A stretch of 64,000 bases of DNA from Vibrio campbellii CAIM 519 = NBRC 15631 = ATCC 25920 (lineage in GTDB: Bacteria; Pseudomonadota; Gammaproteobacteria; Enterobacterales; Vibrionaceae). The notes beneath the pieces are model-generated. The model was not told the DNA's origin. It searched no databases and saw only the letters and a list, made by a program, of their open reading frames with translations. Positions 17,783 through 26,648 of the stretch are shown in pieces. Numbering within the stretch: position 1 is the first letter of the stretch; each line of letters starts with the position of its first letter. The stretch lies in contig NZ_CP015863.1 in the NCBI RefSeq assembly GCF_002163755.1, positions 372,001 through 436,000 on the forward strand, given 5' to 3'. The position numbers and the translations under genes are program-made.

Positions 17783-18355
17783 TTATTCATTGCCTTTCTT
17801 TAAGCGCGACTTAATGCGGCTAAGACTGATTGCGGTAATCCCCAAGTAAGCGGCAATTTGGCTATCGGTAATACGCTGTTCTAAGTCTGGATAATGCTGA
17901 CAAAACAGTTGGTAACGCTCTTCTGGTGAGTAGAGCAACATAAAGCGTTCTTTGTTTTCTTTATGCATTAATTGTGCTTCGAGCAGCTTTAAATAGATAG
18001 GATGCTTTTCTTCACGCCATTGGTGTAGCACTTCAATTGGCAAGCAAAACAGATGACAAGGTGTCAGCGTTTCTAATAAGTACGGCGATGGCTGATTCTT
18101 GATAAGCCCTTCAAAGCCAATCACCCAATCCTTTTCCCAGTAGAACTCTTTACTGAATTCCTTCCCTTTGTCAGTCAGATAACTGGCGTGGCACAAGCCC
18201 TCTAATACAAAGTAGATATGAGAGCTGAACTCACCTTGGTGATTGAGAATATGGCGCGTTGGCAACTCTAGCTGTTGCCCATGTTCAATTAGCTGATTCG
18301 CTTCGTCTTCGAGGAAGCCATGATTGATTAAGTCAGAAAAAAGATCGCTGTGCAT
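17783..18355 (-). CDS. Crp/Fnr-family transcriptional regulator
   Basis: 190 residues. The N-terminal ~120 residues are a cyclic-nucleotide-binding-like fold (HILNHQGEFSSHIYFVLEGL), without the cysteine cluster of Fnr and without a clear cAMP-pocket Arg-Ser pair. The C-terminal helix-turn-helix is ITDSQIAAYLGITAISLSRI. The ligand is unknown. Two direct repeats of AACGGTTTTT sit just upstream and could be its own operator. Confidence 0.85.
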   Translation of the reverse strand: MHSDLFSDLINHGFLEDEANQLIEHGQQLELPTRHILNHQGEFSSHIYFVLEGLCHASYLTDKGKEFSKEFYWEKDWVIGFEGLIKNQPSPYLLETLTPCHLFCLPIEVLHQWREEKHPIYLKLLEAQLMHKENKERFMLLYSPEERYQLFCQHYPDLEQRITDSQIAAYLGITAISLSRIKSRLKKGNE

Positions 18356-18368
18356 GTGATAACTCAGA

Positions 18369-18396
18369 AACGGTTTTTCTCATTCTAACGGTTTTT
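18369..18396. repeat. Direct repeat upstream of the Crp/Fnr-type gene
   Basis: AACGGTTTTT occurs at 18369-18378 and again at 18387-18396, 18 bases apart, immediately upstream of the regulator start at 18355. The placement fits an autoregulatory operator, but this is inference. Confidence 0.5.
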
Positions 18397-18405
18397 ACTG
18401 ACAAC

Positions 18406-18431
18406 AAAAAAGCGGCTCATGAGAGCCGCTT
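18406..18431 (-). terminator. Intrinsic terminator after cpdB
   Basis: AAGCGGCTC (18410-18418) pairs with GAGCCGCTT (18423-18431) across ATGA. Read on the minus strand it is followed by a T6 run. It lies 22 bases after the cpdB stop. Confidence 0.93.
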
Positions 18432-18452
18432 GAAATCATTGCCAAACTTGCC

Positions 18453-20414
18453 TTACTTATTCAGGTCAATTTGGTAAATCGCGAAACCAACTTCGTCAGT
18501 GGCGACACGTTTCATCGGGTATTGCCCTTTCTCTTTGATGAACTGCGCAGCTTTATCACTTGGTGAGGTTTCAAAACGAACATCAAGTTTGTTATCCGAT
18601 TTGATTGGTGCGAAAGACCAGTTGTTATCCGCGCTTGGTGTCACTTCGCCTTGCTCTTTACTGATGCGAGAGATGTAAGCGGCCACTACTGAGCGGTTCT
18701 CATCTGGAGCATCAAACGCGATGAAGTCCGGACCAGTACCTGGGAAGGTTGCGCTGTAAGCACGGTAGTTGTTAGTAGCGATGATGAAGTCTTGTTTTGG
18801 ATCAACCGGTTTACCGTTGTAAGTCAGGTTCACGATACGCTGTGAGTCTGGGTTGATCACTTTACAATCCGCATCGTACTTCGGCGGTTGAGTAACATCG
18901 ATTTGGTAGTTCACACCATCCATCACATCGAAGTTGTAAGTGCGGAAGCTATCCCAGTTAATCAAAGGCTGAGGTTTGGTGCTGTTAACATCAATATGAT
19001 TGAACTGACCTGCACTACACTCTAGCCATTCGTGAACTTCTTTGCCTTTAACCTTCATCGCTACCAGCGTGTTCGGGTATAGGTAAAGATCCGCGGCATT
19101 ACGGAAAGTCAGCTGACCTGACTCTACTTCGGTGAAACCATTTGGATCGTCTTTACGTCCGCCGACTTTAAATGGTGCCGCTGCGCTCAATACTGGAATG
19201 TCTGCAAGGTCTGGGTCGCCTTGGATAAAGCGTTCCACGTAATCCTTCTGCGCTAGGTTTACGATTTGAATCGTTGGATCATCTTGTACAAGCGCTAGGA
19301 AGCTGTACATCACATCATTTGCTTTACCGATTGGCTGGTTGACGAATTCACGTGTGCCTTTATGGTCATCAACAAGTGCATCCACGATGCCTTTATCGGC
19401 TTCTGCCAAAGATTTCTTGTTAGCTTTATCGAAGATAGGGCGCGCTTCAGATTGACCTTCAACCACTTGCCACTTGCCGTCTTTTTCTTTCAGCATCAAG
19501 TCCATTACGCCAACGTGGCTGCCCCAGCGACCTGGCATGACTGCGGTTACGCCATTAATTGTGCCTTTGGCGTTGTCGACACCTTGCAGCTTGGCAAAGT
19601 CTTTACCCGGGAATACGGCGTGAGAGTGACCAAAGGCAATCGCATCAATACCTTCAACTTCTGTGAGGTAGTAAACCGAGTTTTCAGCGCCTAGCTTGTA
19701 TGGGTCAGTCGAAATGCCCGAGTGTGGAATCGCCACAATCACGTCTGCGCCTTCTTTCTTCATCTGAGGAACCAGCTTTTTCGCTGTCTCAGTGATGTCT
19801 TCAGCGAAGACTTTACCTTCTAGATTCTTCTTATCCCATACCATGATTTGCGGTGGTACGAAGCCGATGTAACCCACTTTGATTTCGTGGCTTTGACCAT
19901 CAGTGTCTTTGAACGTGTGCGTTTTAATGAGGTAAGGTTTGAAGTAGTGCTCACCTGTCTTCTTGTCGAAAACGTTAGCACTAACATAAGGGAAGTTTGC
20001 ACCGTCGATAGAGTTTTTCAGGAACTCAAGACCGTAGTTGAATTCGTGGTTACCAATGTTACCCACATCGTAATCCAACTGGTTCATCGCTTTGTATACC
20101 GGGTGGATTTCGCCAGCGTTAATCCCTTTCGCTGCCATGTAATCGCCCATTGGGCTGCCTTGAATCAAGTCGCCATTGTCGACCAAAACACTGTTCACTG
20201 CTTCTTCACGAGCTTGCTTAACCAGTGTCGCTGCACGGCTAAGACCGATTTGCTGAGAAGGCTGATCTTTGTAGTAGTCGTAATCCATCACATTAGTGTG
20301 AATGTCGGTGGTTTCGATAATACGTAGCTTAATAGTGTCCGCCATTGCTGGACCTGCAAGCGTCAACATACCGCTTAAAACTGCGACGGATACGGGATTA
20401 ACTGCCATTTTCAT
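18453..20414 (-). CDS. cpdB: 2',3'-cyclic-nucleotide 2'-phosphodiesterase / 3'-nucleotidase
   Basis: 653 residues from the ATG at 20414, with GGAG six bases upstream; a TTG four codons earlier is less likely. A signal peptide (cleavage after GPAMA) exports it to the periplasm. The N-terminal metallophosphoesterase domain has ETTDIHTNVMDYDYY, GDLIQGSP and GNHEFNYG metal-ligand motifs, and the C-terminal domain is the 5'-nucleotidase substrate-binding type (ATNNYRAYSATFPGTGPDF). It would salvage extracellular nucleotides for phosphate and nucleosides. Confidence 0.95.
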   Translation of the reverse strand: MKMAVNPVSVAVLSGMLTLAGPAMADTIKLRIIETTDIHTNVMDYDYYKDQPSQQIGLSRAATLVKQAREEAVNSVLVDNGDLIQGSPMGDYMAAKGINAGEIHPVYKAMNQLDYDVGNIGNHEFNYGLEFLKNSIDGANFPYVSANVFDKKTGEHYFKPYLIKTHTFKDTDGQSHEIKVGYIGFVPPQIMVWDKKNLEGKVFAEDITETAKKLVPQMKKEGADVIVAIPHSGISTDPYKLGAENSVYYLTEVEGIDAIAFGHSHAVFPGKDFAKLQGVDNAKGTINGVTAVMPGRWGSHVGVMDLMLKEKDGKWQVVEGQSEARPIFDKANKKSLAEADKGIVDALVDDHKGTREFVNQPIGKANDVMYSFLALVQDDPTIQIVNLAQKDYVERFIQGDPDLADIPVLSAAAPFKVGGRKDDPNGFTEVESGQLTFRNAADLYLYPNTLVAMKVKGKEVHEWLECSAGQFNHIDVNSTKPQPLINWDSFRTYNFDVMDGVNYQIDVTQPPKYDADCKVINPDSQRIVNLTYNGKPVDPKQDFIIATNNYRAYSATFPGTGPDFIAFDAPDENRSVVAAYISRISKEQGEVTPSADNNWSFAPIKSDNKLDVRFETSPSDKAAQFIKEKGQYPMKRVATDEVGFAIYQIDLNK

Positions 20415-20674
20415 GAGGTGCTCCAATTAAATGGGATAGAGGGGTCGTACAGCGTAATGTAACAAATATTAGTGCAAGCTCAGGCTAAGATGCAGAAAAC
20501 TGTGAACATTAGGCAATTAAATGCGGAGGAAAGTGTCAGGCTGATGCCTTTTTCACCATTTTGAATGAGACCTAACAAAAGCTTCTTAGCAGTTTTTTGA
20601 ATAAAAAATGAAATTTTAGAATTTCCGGTAATATAAACCCACCGCCATAATGCCATCCATAACGATATCAATGG

Positions 20675-21565
20675 ATGATGAGCAAGCACATGGCAGTTAA
20701 CGATTCAGTAACGAATTTCCCAATCAATAAGCCTCGGCTGGTTTCGGATAACCGAGCTGCCGATCTTCCGCGTTTCAGCAAGCAATCTCTTCAACCGGGT
20801 GAAGTTGCCCTTGTTGGTGCCGGTCCGGGTGACCCTGAGCTATTAACGCTGAAAGCACTCAACTGCCTACAACAAGCTGAGGTCGTGCTTTACGACTACC
20901 TAGTGTCTGACGAGATCATGGCGTTAATTCCAAGCGAAACCATTTTGGTGTGCGTGGGTAAACGTGCTGGGCACCACAGTGTGCCGCAAGAAAAGACCAA
21001 CCAGCTGCTGGTGGACTTTGCTAAGCAAGGCTACAGAGTGGTGCGCATTAAAGGTGGCGATCCATTTGTGTTTGGCCGCGGTGGTGAAGAACTGGAAGTT
21101 TTGGCTGATGCTGGTGTGCGTTTTCAAGTGGTTCCGGGTATTACTGCCGCTGCGGGTGCGACCGCTTATGCCGGTATTCCACTGACGCATCGTGATTATG
21201 CGCAGTCAGCACTGTTTGTTACGGGTCATCTGAAAGAAGAAAGTGACGACATGGATTGGTCGACGCTCGCGCGTGGGAATCAGACTTTAGTGATCTACAT
21301 GGGGCTGATGAAATCACACTATATTCAGAATCAGCTCATCAAACATGGTAGGGCAGCCTCAACCCCTATAGCCATCATCGAGCGCGGTACGCAAATCCAG
21401 CAAAAAGTTTTCACCGGAGAACTTTCTCAACTATCTGAATTATCTAAAGAAGCTCAAGCTCCGTCTTTGATTGTTGTCGGCGAAGTTGTGCGTCTGTCTC
21501 AAAAGTTGGACTGGTTTTTGTCTAGTACTGAATTCAACAAAAGTGCTATTGCCAGCTCCATATAA
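20675..21565 (+). CDS. cobA: Uroporphyrinogen-III C-methyltransferase (SUMT)
   Basis: 296-residue SAM-dependent enzyme that makes precorrin-2, the precursor of sirohaem needed by sulfite reductase. It has the motifs LVGAGPGDPELLTLKA, YDYLVSDEI, RIKGGDPFVFGRGGEE and PGITAAAGATAYAGIPLTHR. It is a stand-alone methyltransferase without the CysG dehydrogenase/chelatase part. The start is uncertain: ATG at 20675, 20678 or 20690, none with a strong binding site. Location before cysDN ties it to sulfate assimilation. Confidence 0.93.
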   Translation: MMSKHMAVNDSVTNFPINKPRLVSDNRAADLPRFSKQSLQPGEVALVGAGPGDPELLTLKALNCLQQAEVVLYDYLVSDEIMALIPSETILVCVGKRAGHHSVPQEKTNQLLVDFAKQGYRVVRIKGGDPFVFGRGGEELEVLADAGVRFQVVPGITAAAGATAYAGIPLTHRDYAQSALFVTGHLKEESDDMDWSTLARGNQTLVIYMGLMKSHYIQNQLIKHGRAASTPIAIIERGTQIQQKVFTGELSQLSELSKEAQAPSLIVVGEVVRLSQKLDWFLSSTEFNKSAIASSI

Positions 21566-21623
21566 TTTCAGACCAAAGATTAGGGACAAATGAGCCTTCA
21601 AGCTTAAAAAGGAAAGACAAAAC

Positions 21624-22532
21624 ATGGACCAACAACGTTTAACTCACCTTAAACAACTCGAAGCGGAGAGTATTCATATCATCCGCGAAGTTGCGGCTGA
21701 GTTCGATAACCCAGTCATGATGTATTCGATTGGTAAAGATTCATCAGTCATGTTGCATCTTGCGCGCAAAGCCTTCTACCCAGGCAAAATTCCATTCCCA
21801 CTACTGCACGTAGATACGGATTGGAAATTCCGCGAGATGATCGAGTTTCGTGATCGTACCGCTGAGAAATACGGCTTTGAGCTTTTGGTTCATAAGAACC
21901 CAGAAGGTCTAGCAATGGGTTGTAGCCCATTTGTGCACGGCTCTTCAAAGCATACCGATATCATGAAGACTCAAGGTTTGAAGCAGGCTCTGAACAAGTA
22001 CGGTTTTGATGCAGCATTCGGTGGTGCACGTCGTGATGAAGAGAAGTCACGTGCAAAAGAGCGCGTTTACTCATTCCGCGATAAGAACCATACCTGGGAT
22101 CCGAAAAACCAACGTCCAGAGCTTTGGAAAACATACAACGGTCAAGTAAACAAAGGGGAGAGCATTCGTGTGTTCCCACTTTCAAACTGGACTGAGCTGG
22201 ATATCTGGCAATACATCTACCTAGAAAACATCGAGATCGTACCTCTGTACCTTGCAGACAAGCGACCGGTTGTTGAGCGTGATGGCATGCTGATCATGGT
22301 AGACGATGACCGCATGAAGCTAGAGCCAGGTGAAGTGATTGAAGAGAAGAGTGTTCGTTTCCGTACTTTGGGTTGTTACCCGCTGACTGGCGCGATTGAG
22401 TCTGAAGCAAACACGCTAACAGGCATCATCGAAGAAATGCTGGTGGCAACCTCAAGTGAACGCCAAGGTCGTGCGATCGACCACGATCAGTCAGGATCGA
22501 TGGAGCTTAAGAAACGTCAAGGTTACTTCTAA
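21624..22532 (+). CDS. cysD: Sulfate adenylyltransferase subunit 2
   Basis: 302-residue small catalytic subunit of ATP sulfurylase, which makes adenosine 5'-phosphosulfate from ATP and sulfate. The PP-loop SIGKDSS is at residues 35-41, and the [20 protein letters not shown] and [15 protein letters not shown] segments are typical. AAAGGAAAG precedes the ATG. It is 18 bases from cysN and forms the CysDN complex with it. Confidence 0.97.
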
Positions 22533-22550
22533 AGGATCTAAGGAAAGATA

Positions 22551-23981
22551 ATGAACAGTGCAGTTGAAGCTCAATTAGCCGAGCTTGGTATTGAAGGCTA
22601 TTTAAAACAACACCAGTACAAGTCGTTACTTAGATTCCTGACTTGTGGTTCGGTAGATGACGGTAAAAGTACCCTAATCGGTCGCTTACTCCACGACTCA
22701 AAACAAATTTATGAAGATCAGCTAGCAGCAGTTCACTCGGATAGCCAACGCGTAGGCACCACGGGTGAAAAGCCAGATTTGGCATTGCTGGTAGATGGTC
22801 TACAAGCAGAACGCGAGCAGGGCATCACCATTGATGTGGCTTACCGTTACTTCTCGACGCAGAAACGTAAGTTCATCATTGCTGACACGCCAGGACATGA
22901 GCAGTACACGCGTAACATGGCAACAGGTGCATCTACCTGTGATTTAGCTGTGATTTTGGTTGATGCACGTAAAGGTGTGCTGGACCAAACGCGTCGTCAC
23001 TCATTCATTTCTAACCTACTGGGTTTGAAACACTTCGTCGTTGCTATCAACAAAATGGACTTGGTGGATTACTCACAAGAACGTTTTGAAGAGATCCGCG
23101 ATGAGTACCTGCAGTTCTCAGAAAACCTAGCGGGTGAGACGGATATCCAAATCATTCCGTTGTCAGCGCTAGAAGGCGACAACGTAGTAGAGAAAGGACA
23201 GAACTTAAGCTGGTTTGAAGGTCCATCTTTGCTTGAGCTACTTGAGACTGTGGATGTTGACCACGAGAAAGGCGAAGGCGACTTCCGTTTCCCTGTTCAG
23301 TATGTAAACCGTCCTAACCTTGATTTCCGTGGGTTTGCGGGCACGATTTCATCAGGCTCAGTGAAAGTAGGTGATGCGATCAAGGCGCTGCCATCAGGCA
23401 AAACCTCAACCGTTGCACGCATCGTGACCTTTGATGGCGATGTACAGGAAGCACAAGCAGGTCTGGCTGTTACGCTGACTCTGAATGACGAAATTGATAT
23501 CAGTCGTGGTGATTTGCTGGTGCTGGAAAATGCACAAGTGGAATCAACCAACCACTTGTTGGCTGACGTAGTGTGGATGACAGAGCAACCGCTGCAACCA
23601 GGTCGTGATTACGACATTAAGATTGCTGGTAAGAAGACGGTTGGTCACGTTGAAGCGATTCGTCATCAGTACGACATCAACAATCTTTCGACTCACGGTG
23701 CAGCTGAATTGCCACTCAACGGCATTGGTTTGTGTGAGTGGTCGCTGAACGAATCTGTCGCATTGGATAACTACCAAGATTGTGCCGATACCGGCGGCTT
23801 CATCATCATCGATCGTCTAACCAATGTAACAGTAGGTGCCGGCATGGTGAAAGAAAGTTTGGCGGCTGTTGAGCGTGGTCTTGCGGATGTTTCAGCGTTC
23901 GAACTTGAACTCAATGCTTTGGTTCGTAAGCACTTCCCACATTGGGAAGCTAAAGATCTGAGCCAGTTATTGAAGAAGTAA
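22551..23981 (+). CDS. cysN: Sulfate adenylyltransferase subunit 1 (GTPase)
   Basis: 476-residue GTPase subunit that drives ATP sulfurylase. It resembles elongation factor 1-alpha, with GSVDDGKST (33-41), DTPGH (112-116) and NKMD motifs, followed by two beta-barrel domains. There is no C-terminal APS kinase fusion; that activity comes from the separate cysC downstream. Confidence 0.97.
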   Translation: MNSAVEAQLAELGIEGYLKQHQYKSLLRFLTCGSVDDGKSTLIGRLLHDSKQIYEDQLAAVHSDSQRVGTTGEKPDLALLVDGLQAEREQGITIDVAYRYFSTQKRKFIIADTPGHEQYTRNMATGASTCDLAVILVDARKGVLDQTRRHSFISNLLGLKHFVVAINKMDLVDYSQERFEEIRDEYLQFSENLAGETDIQIIPLSALEGDNVVEKGQNLSWFEGPSLLELLETVDVDHEKGEGDFRFPVQYVNRPNLDFRGFAGTISSGSVKVGDAIKALPSGKTSTVARIVTFDGDVQEAQAGLAVTLTLNDEIDISRGDLLVLENAQVESTNHLLADVVWMTEQPLQPGRDYDIKIAGKKTVGHVEAIRHQYDINNLSTHGAAELPLNGIGLCEWSLNESVALDNYQDCADTGGFIIIDRLTNVTVGAGMVKESLAAVERGLADVSAFELELNALVRKHFPHWEAKDLSQLLKK

Positions 23982-23992
23982 TTGGTTCACCT

Positions 23993-24023
23993 AGCCTGAC
24001 TGGATTGCGAAACCCGTCAGGCT
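23993..24023 (+). terminator. Hairpin after cysN (first of two)
   Basis: AGCCTGAC (23993-24000) pairs with GTCAGGCT (24016-24023), 8 bp with a 15-base loop, followed by GATTTCCCC. There is no strong T run, so this may be a weak terminator or an mRNA-stabilising hairpin. Confidence 0.5.
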
Positions 24024-24037
24024 GATTTCCCCCGAAT

Positions 24038-24085
24038 CCAGAATGCTCCGGAAGCCCAAGAAACCGAGCATTCTGGCGTTCTTTT
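24038..24085 (+). terminator. Hairpin before the SLC13 permease (second of two)
   Basis: CCAGAATGCTC (24038-24048) and GAGCATTCTGG (24066-24076) form a perfect 11-bp stem with a 17-base loop, followed by CGTTCTTTTT. It could terminate most cysN transcripts, leaving reduced read-through into the permease and cysC. Confidence 0.55.
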
Positions 24086-24191
24086 TCGCTTGCTTTGCTT
24101 TTTTGTCTGGTTACTCGTTTGTCACTCCGTGCAGCTAAGTTTGCACGAGTCGTTGTTGTGCCCGTATCGGGTTTATTGGTAAGGATTGGCT

Positions 24192-25916
24192 ATGTGGGAA
24201 CAAGGATTTGTATTAGCGATTTTGCTTGGCATTATCACTTGTTTACTCGTAACCAAAATTAAACCAAGTTACGTATTTGCTGGAGCCGCTTTCATCGCCT
24301 TTATGGCGGGGATGATTGAGCTCAATACCATTGCGGCAAACTTTACTAATTCTTCACTTCTGACCCTAGTGCTGCTGATCCTCGCATCGAGCGCATTAGA
24401 AAAAACCTTATTGATCAGTTGGGTCAGTCGCAGTATTTCTGAAGGCCATCTCGGCAGTGTGATTGCCAAGTTGGGCTTTTCTACCGCTTTACTTTCCTCT
24501 TTCACGAATAACACCGCGGTTGTGGTGTCATTAATTGGCGCGATTAAACGCAACCAACAACATGCGCCTTCTAAGCTTTTGATTCCGCTTTCTTATGCGG
24601 CGATTTTTGGCGGTACGTTGACATTGATTGGTACCTCGACCAATTTAATCATCAACAGTTTTGTTGAAGATGCCGGCCTGCCAAGTTTGAGCTTCTTTAC
24701 TCCAACCATGATTGGCTTAGCGGTGTTGGTGGGTGGTGTGCTTATTCTTATTCCGCTGAGTTATCTGTTGCCCAATTACGATGACCAAAGCCAAGAAGAT
24801 TTACCTTACTTTCTAGAATCTCGTGTTGAGCCTGGTTCACCTTTGGTTGGTCGTACTATTACCGAAAATAACCTGCGTGCCCTGAGAAAGTTGTTCCTTG
24901 CTGAAGTAATTCGCGATGGTGTGACGGTTCCGTCTGTTGGACCTGATTTTGTCCTCAACGCTAAAGACCGGCTGCTGTTCTGTGGCGATGTAGAGAGTGT
25001 CGCAACATTGCAAGAAATTCCAGGTTTAACGCTGTTTGGCCATCAGCACCTTAACGGACAGAACTTCATTGAAGTGGTAGTCAGCTCATCGGCGACCTTC
25101 TGTCATAAAACCCTGAAAGAGAGCCGCTTCCGTGACCGTTTTGATGCGGTGGTTGTGGCGATTCGTCGTGGCCATGAACGTCTTGAAGGAGGCTTAGGTA
25201 ACATCACTTTAGCTGCGGGCGATACGTTAGTTTTGGTACCCGGTAAGCGCTTTGAGACGGAACGCCGTGCTCACCGTAAAGAGTTTGTGTTGGTGAACGA
25301 TCTGGATTCCAGCGCGCGTTTAGACGCCAACAAATCGGCTTTGGTGTTATTTGGCTTTGCCGCTGTGATTGGCTGTGCGTTGCTAGAGCTCGTACCGATT
25401 ATCAAAGGTCTGGCAGCTTATCTGATTGCGCTACTTGCTTTTGGTGTGATTCAACTTTCCGAACTTCGTCGCCGCTTCCCAATCGATATTGTGGTGATTG
25501 TGGGCTCGGCGTTGTCTATCGCCCAGTTGATGATTACATCCGGTTTATCAGTGCGAATGGGCGATATGTTTATTGAAGCATTTAATGGCTGGGGTGTGTT
25601 TGGTGCGCTAGTCGCCACTTACATTATGACCTTAGTGCTAACTGAGCTCGTGACCAACAATGCAGCGGCGGCGCTGTCTTTCCCTATTGGCTACAGCATG
25701 GCGGTAGGTTATGGCGTTGACCCAATGCCTTTCATTATGGCGGTGCTGTTTGGCGCCAGTGCCAGTTTTATTTCTCCTTACGGATACCAAACCAATTTGT
25801 TGGTATACAGCGTAGGGAATTACAAATTGACCGATTATGTGCGAATTGGCGTGCCGATTTCCATCGTGTATTCAGTGCTAGTACTGACGCTGATTCCGGT
25901 CTTCTTTCCGTTTTAA
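24192..25916 (+). CDS. SLC13-family permease with two RCK_C domains (probable sulfate transporter)
   Basis: 574 residues from the ATG at 24192 with AAGGA six bases upstream. About eleven membrane spans form the transport domain, with conserved SFTNNTAVVV and GTSTNLIINSF in the first half and TNNAAAALSFP and SPYGYQTN in the second; the latter is the substrate/Na site region of the family. Two soluble TrkA-C (RCK_C) modules interrupt it at residues ~211-277 and ~293-357. Its location between cysN and cysC points to sulfate uptake. Confidence 0.88.
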   Translation: MWEQGFVLAILLGIITCLLVTKIKPSYVFAGAAFIAFMAGMIELNTIAANFTNSSLLTLVLLILASSALEKTLLISWVSRSISEGHLGSVIAKLGFSTALLSSFTNNTAVVVSLIGAIKRNQQHAPSKLLIPLSYAAIFGGTLTLIGTSTNLIINSFVEDAGLPSLSFFTPTMIGLAVLVGGVLILIPLSYLLPNYDDQSQEDLPYFLESRVEPGSPLVGRTITENNLRALRKLFLAEVIRDGVTVPSVGPDFVLNAKDRLLFCGDVESVATLQEIPGLTLFGHQHLNGQNFIEVVVSSSATFCHKTLKESRFRDRFDAVVVAIRRGHERLEGGLGNITLAAGDTLVLVPGKRFETERRAHRKEFVLVNDLDSSARLDANKSALVLFGFAAVIGCALLELVPIIKGLAAYLIALLAFGVIQLSELRRRFPIDIVVIVGSALSIAQLMITSGLSVRMGDMFIEAFNGWGVFGALVATYIMTLVLTELVTNNAAAALSFPIGYSMAVGYGVDPMPFIMAVLFGASASFISPYGYQTNLLVYSVGNYKLTDYVRIGVPISIVYSVLVLTLIPVFFPF

Positions 25917-25940
25917 TCTGTAAATTTACAAGGATACGTT

Positions 25941-26558
25941 ATGACTGCCGAAACTCCGGTAAAAGATGAAAACATCGTTTGGCATCAGCACTCGGTTGAT
26001 AAACAGTTTCGTGCTGGATTAAAAAAGCAGAAGCCTGCGGTACTTTGGTTTACTGGGCTATCTGGCGCGGGCAAATCAACGGTGGCAGGTGCATTGGAAA
26101 ATCGCTTAGCCGAATTGGGTTATCACACTTATTTACTTGATGGCGACAATGTTCGTCATGGCTTGTGTAGCGACTTAGGCTTTTCTGAGCAAGACCGTCG
26201 CGAGAACATTCGTCGTATTGGTGAACTGGCGAAACTGATGGCAGACGCGGGTTTGATTGTTCTGTCGGCATTTATTTCTCCTCACCGTGCAGAGCGTCAA
26301 TTGGTGCGTGATCTGTTGCCAGAGGGCGAGTTTATTGAAGTGTTCGTCAATGCTTCTTTAGAAGTGTGTGAAGGTCGCGATCCGAAAGGCTTGTACAAAA
26401 AAGCACGCGCAGGAGAAATCCCGAATTTCACCGGTATTGACTCTGAATACCAAGCTCCAGCAAGCCCAGAAATTGATTTGCCAGCCGGCGAAAAGAGTGT
26501 CGAAGAGCTGGTGGAGTTGTGTTTAATCGACCTTAGACAACGCGGTGTGATCCGATAA
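25941..26558 (+). CDS. cysC: Adenylyl-sulfate kinase
   Basis: 205-residue APS kinase, which phosphorylates APS to PAPS, the step after CysDN. The P-loop GLSGAGKST is at residues 39-47, and DGDNVRHGLCSDLGFS and ISPHRAERQLVRDL are the substrate-binding segments. It follows the permease after 24 bases, with AAGGA upstream. Confidence 0.97.
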   Translation: MTAETPVKDENIVWHQHSVDKQFRAGLKKQKPAVLWFTGLSGAGKSTVAGALENRLAELGYHTYLLDGDNVRHGLCSDLGFSEQDRRENIRRIGELAKLMADAGLIVLSAFISPHRAERQLVRDLLPEGEFIEVFVNASLEVCEGRDPKGLYKKARAGEIPNFTGIDSEYQAPASPEIDLPAGEKSVEELVELCLIDLRQRGVIR

Positions 26559-26565
26559 AAAAGCA

Positions 26566-26629
26566 TTTGGATCATAGGTGGCCAAAAAGTCACTGAGCAG
26601 TTAAAAGAGCTTTTGGATCATAGGTGACC
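26566..26629. repeat. Direct repeat pair after cysC
   Basis: TTTGGATCATAGGTG-G/A-CCAAAA occurs at 26566-26587 and again at 26612-26633. Each copy has TTTGG...CCAAA arms that can pair. The second is extended into a long terminator stem, so this looks like a duplicated terminator hairpin. Confidence 0.75.
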
Positions 26630-26644
26630 AAAAGCTCTTTTTTA
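26603..26644. terminator. Intrinsic terminator between cysC and the convergent gene
   Basis: AAAAGAGCTTTTGG (26603-26616) pairs perfectly with CCAAAAGCTCTTTT (26628-26641) across an 11-base loop; T runs flank both sides. It can serve cysC on the plus strand and the TIGR03899-type gene on the minus strand. Confidence 0.9.
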
Positions 26645-26648
26645 TGTA

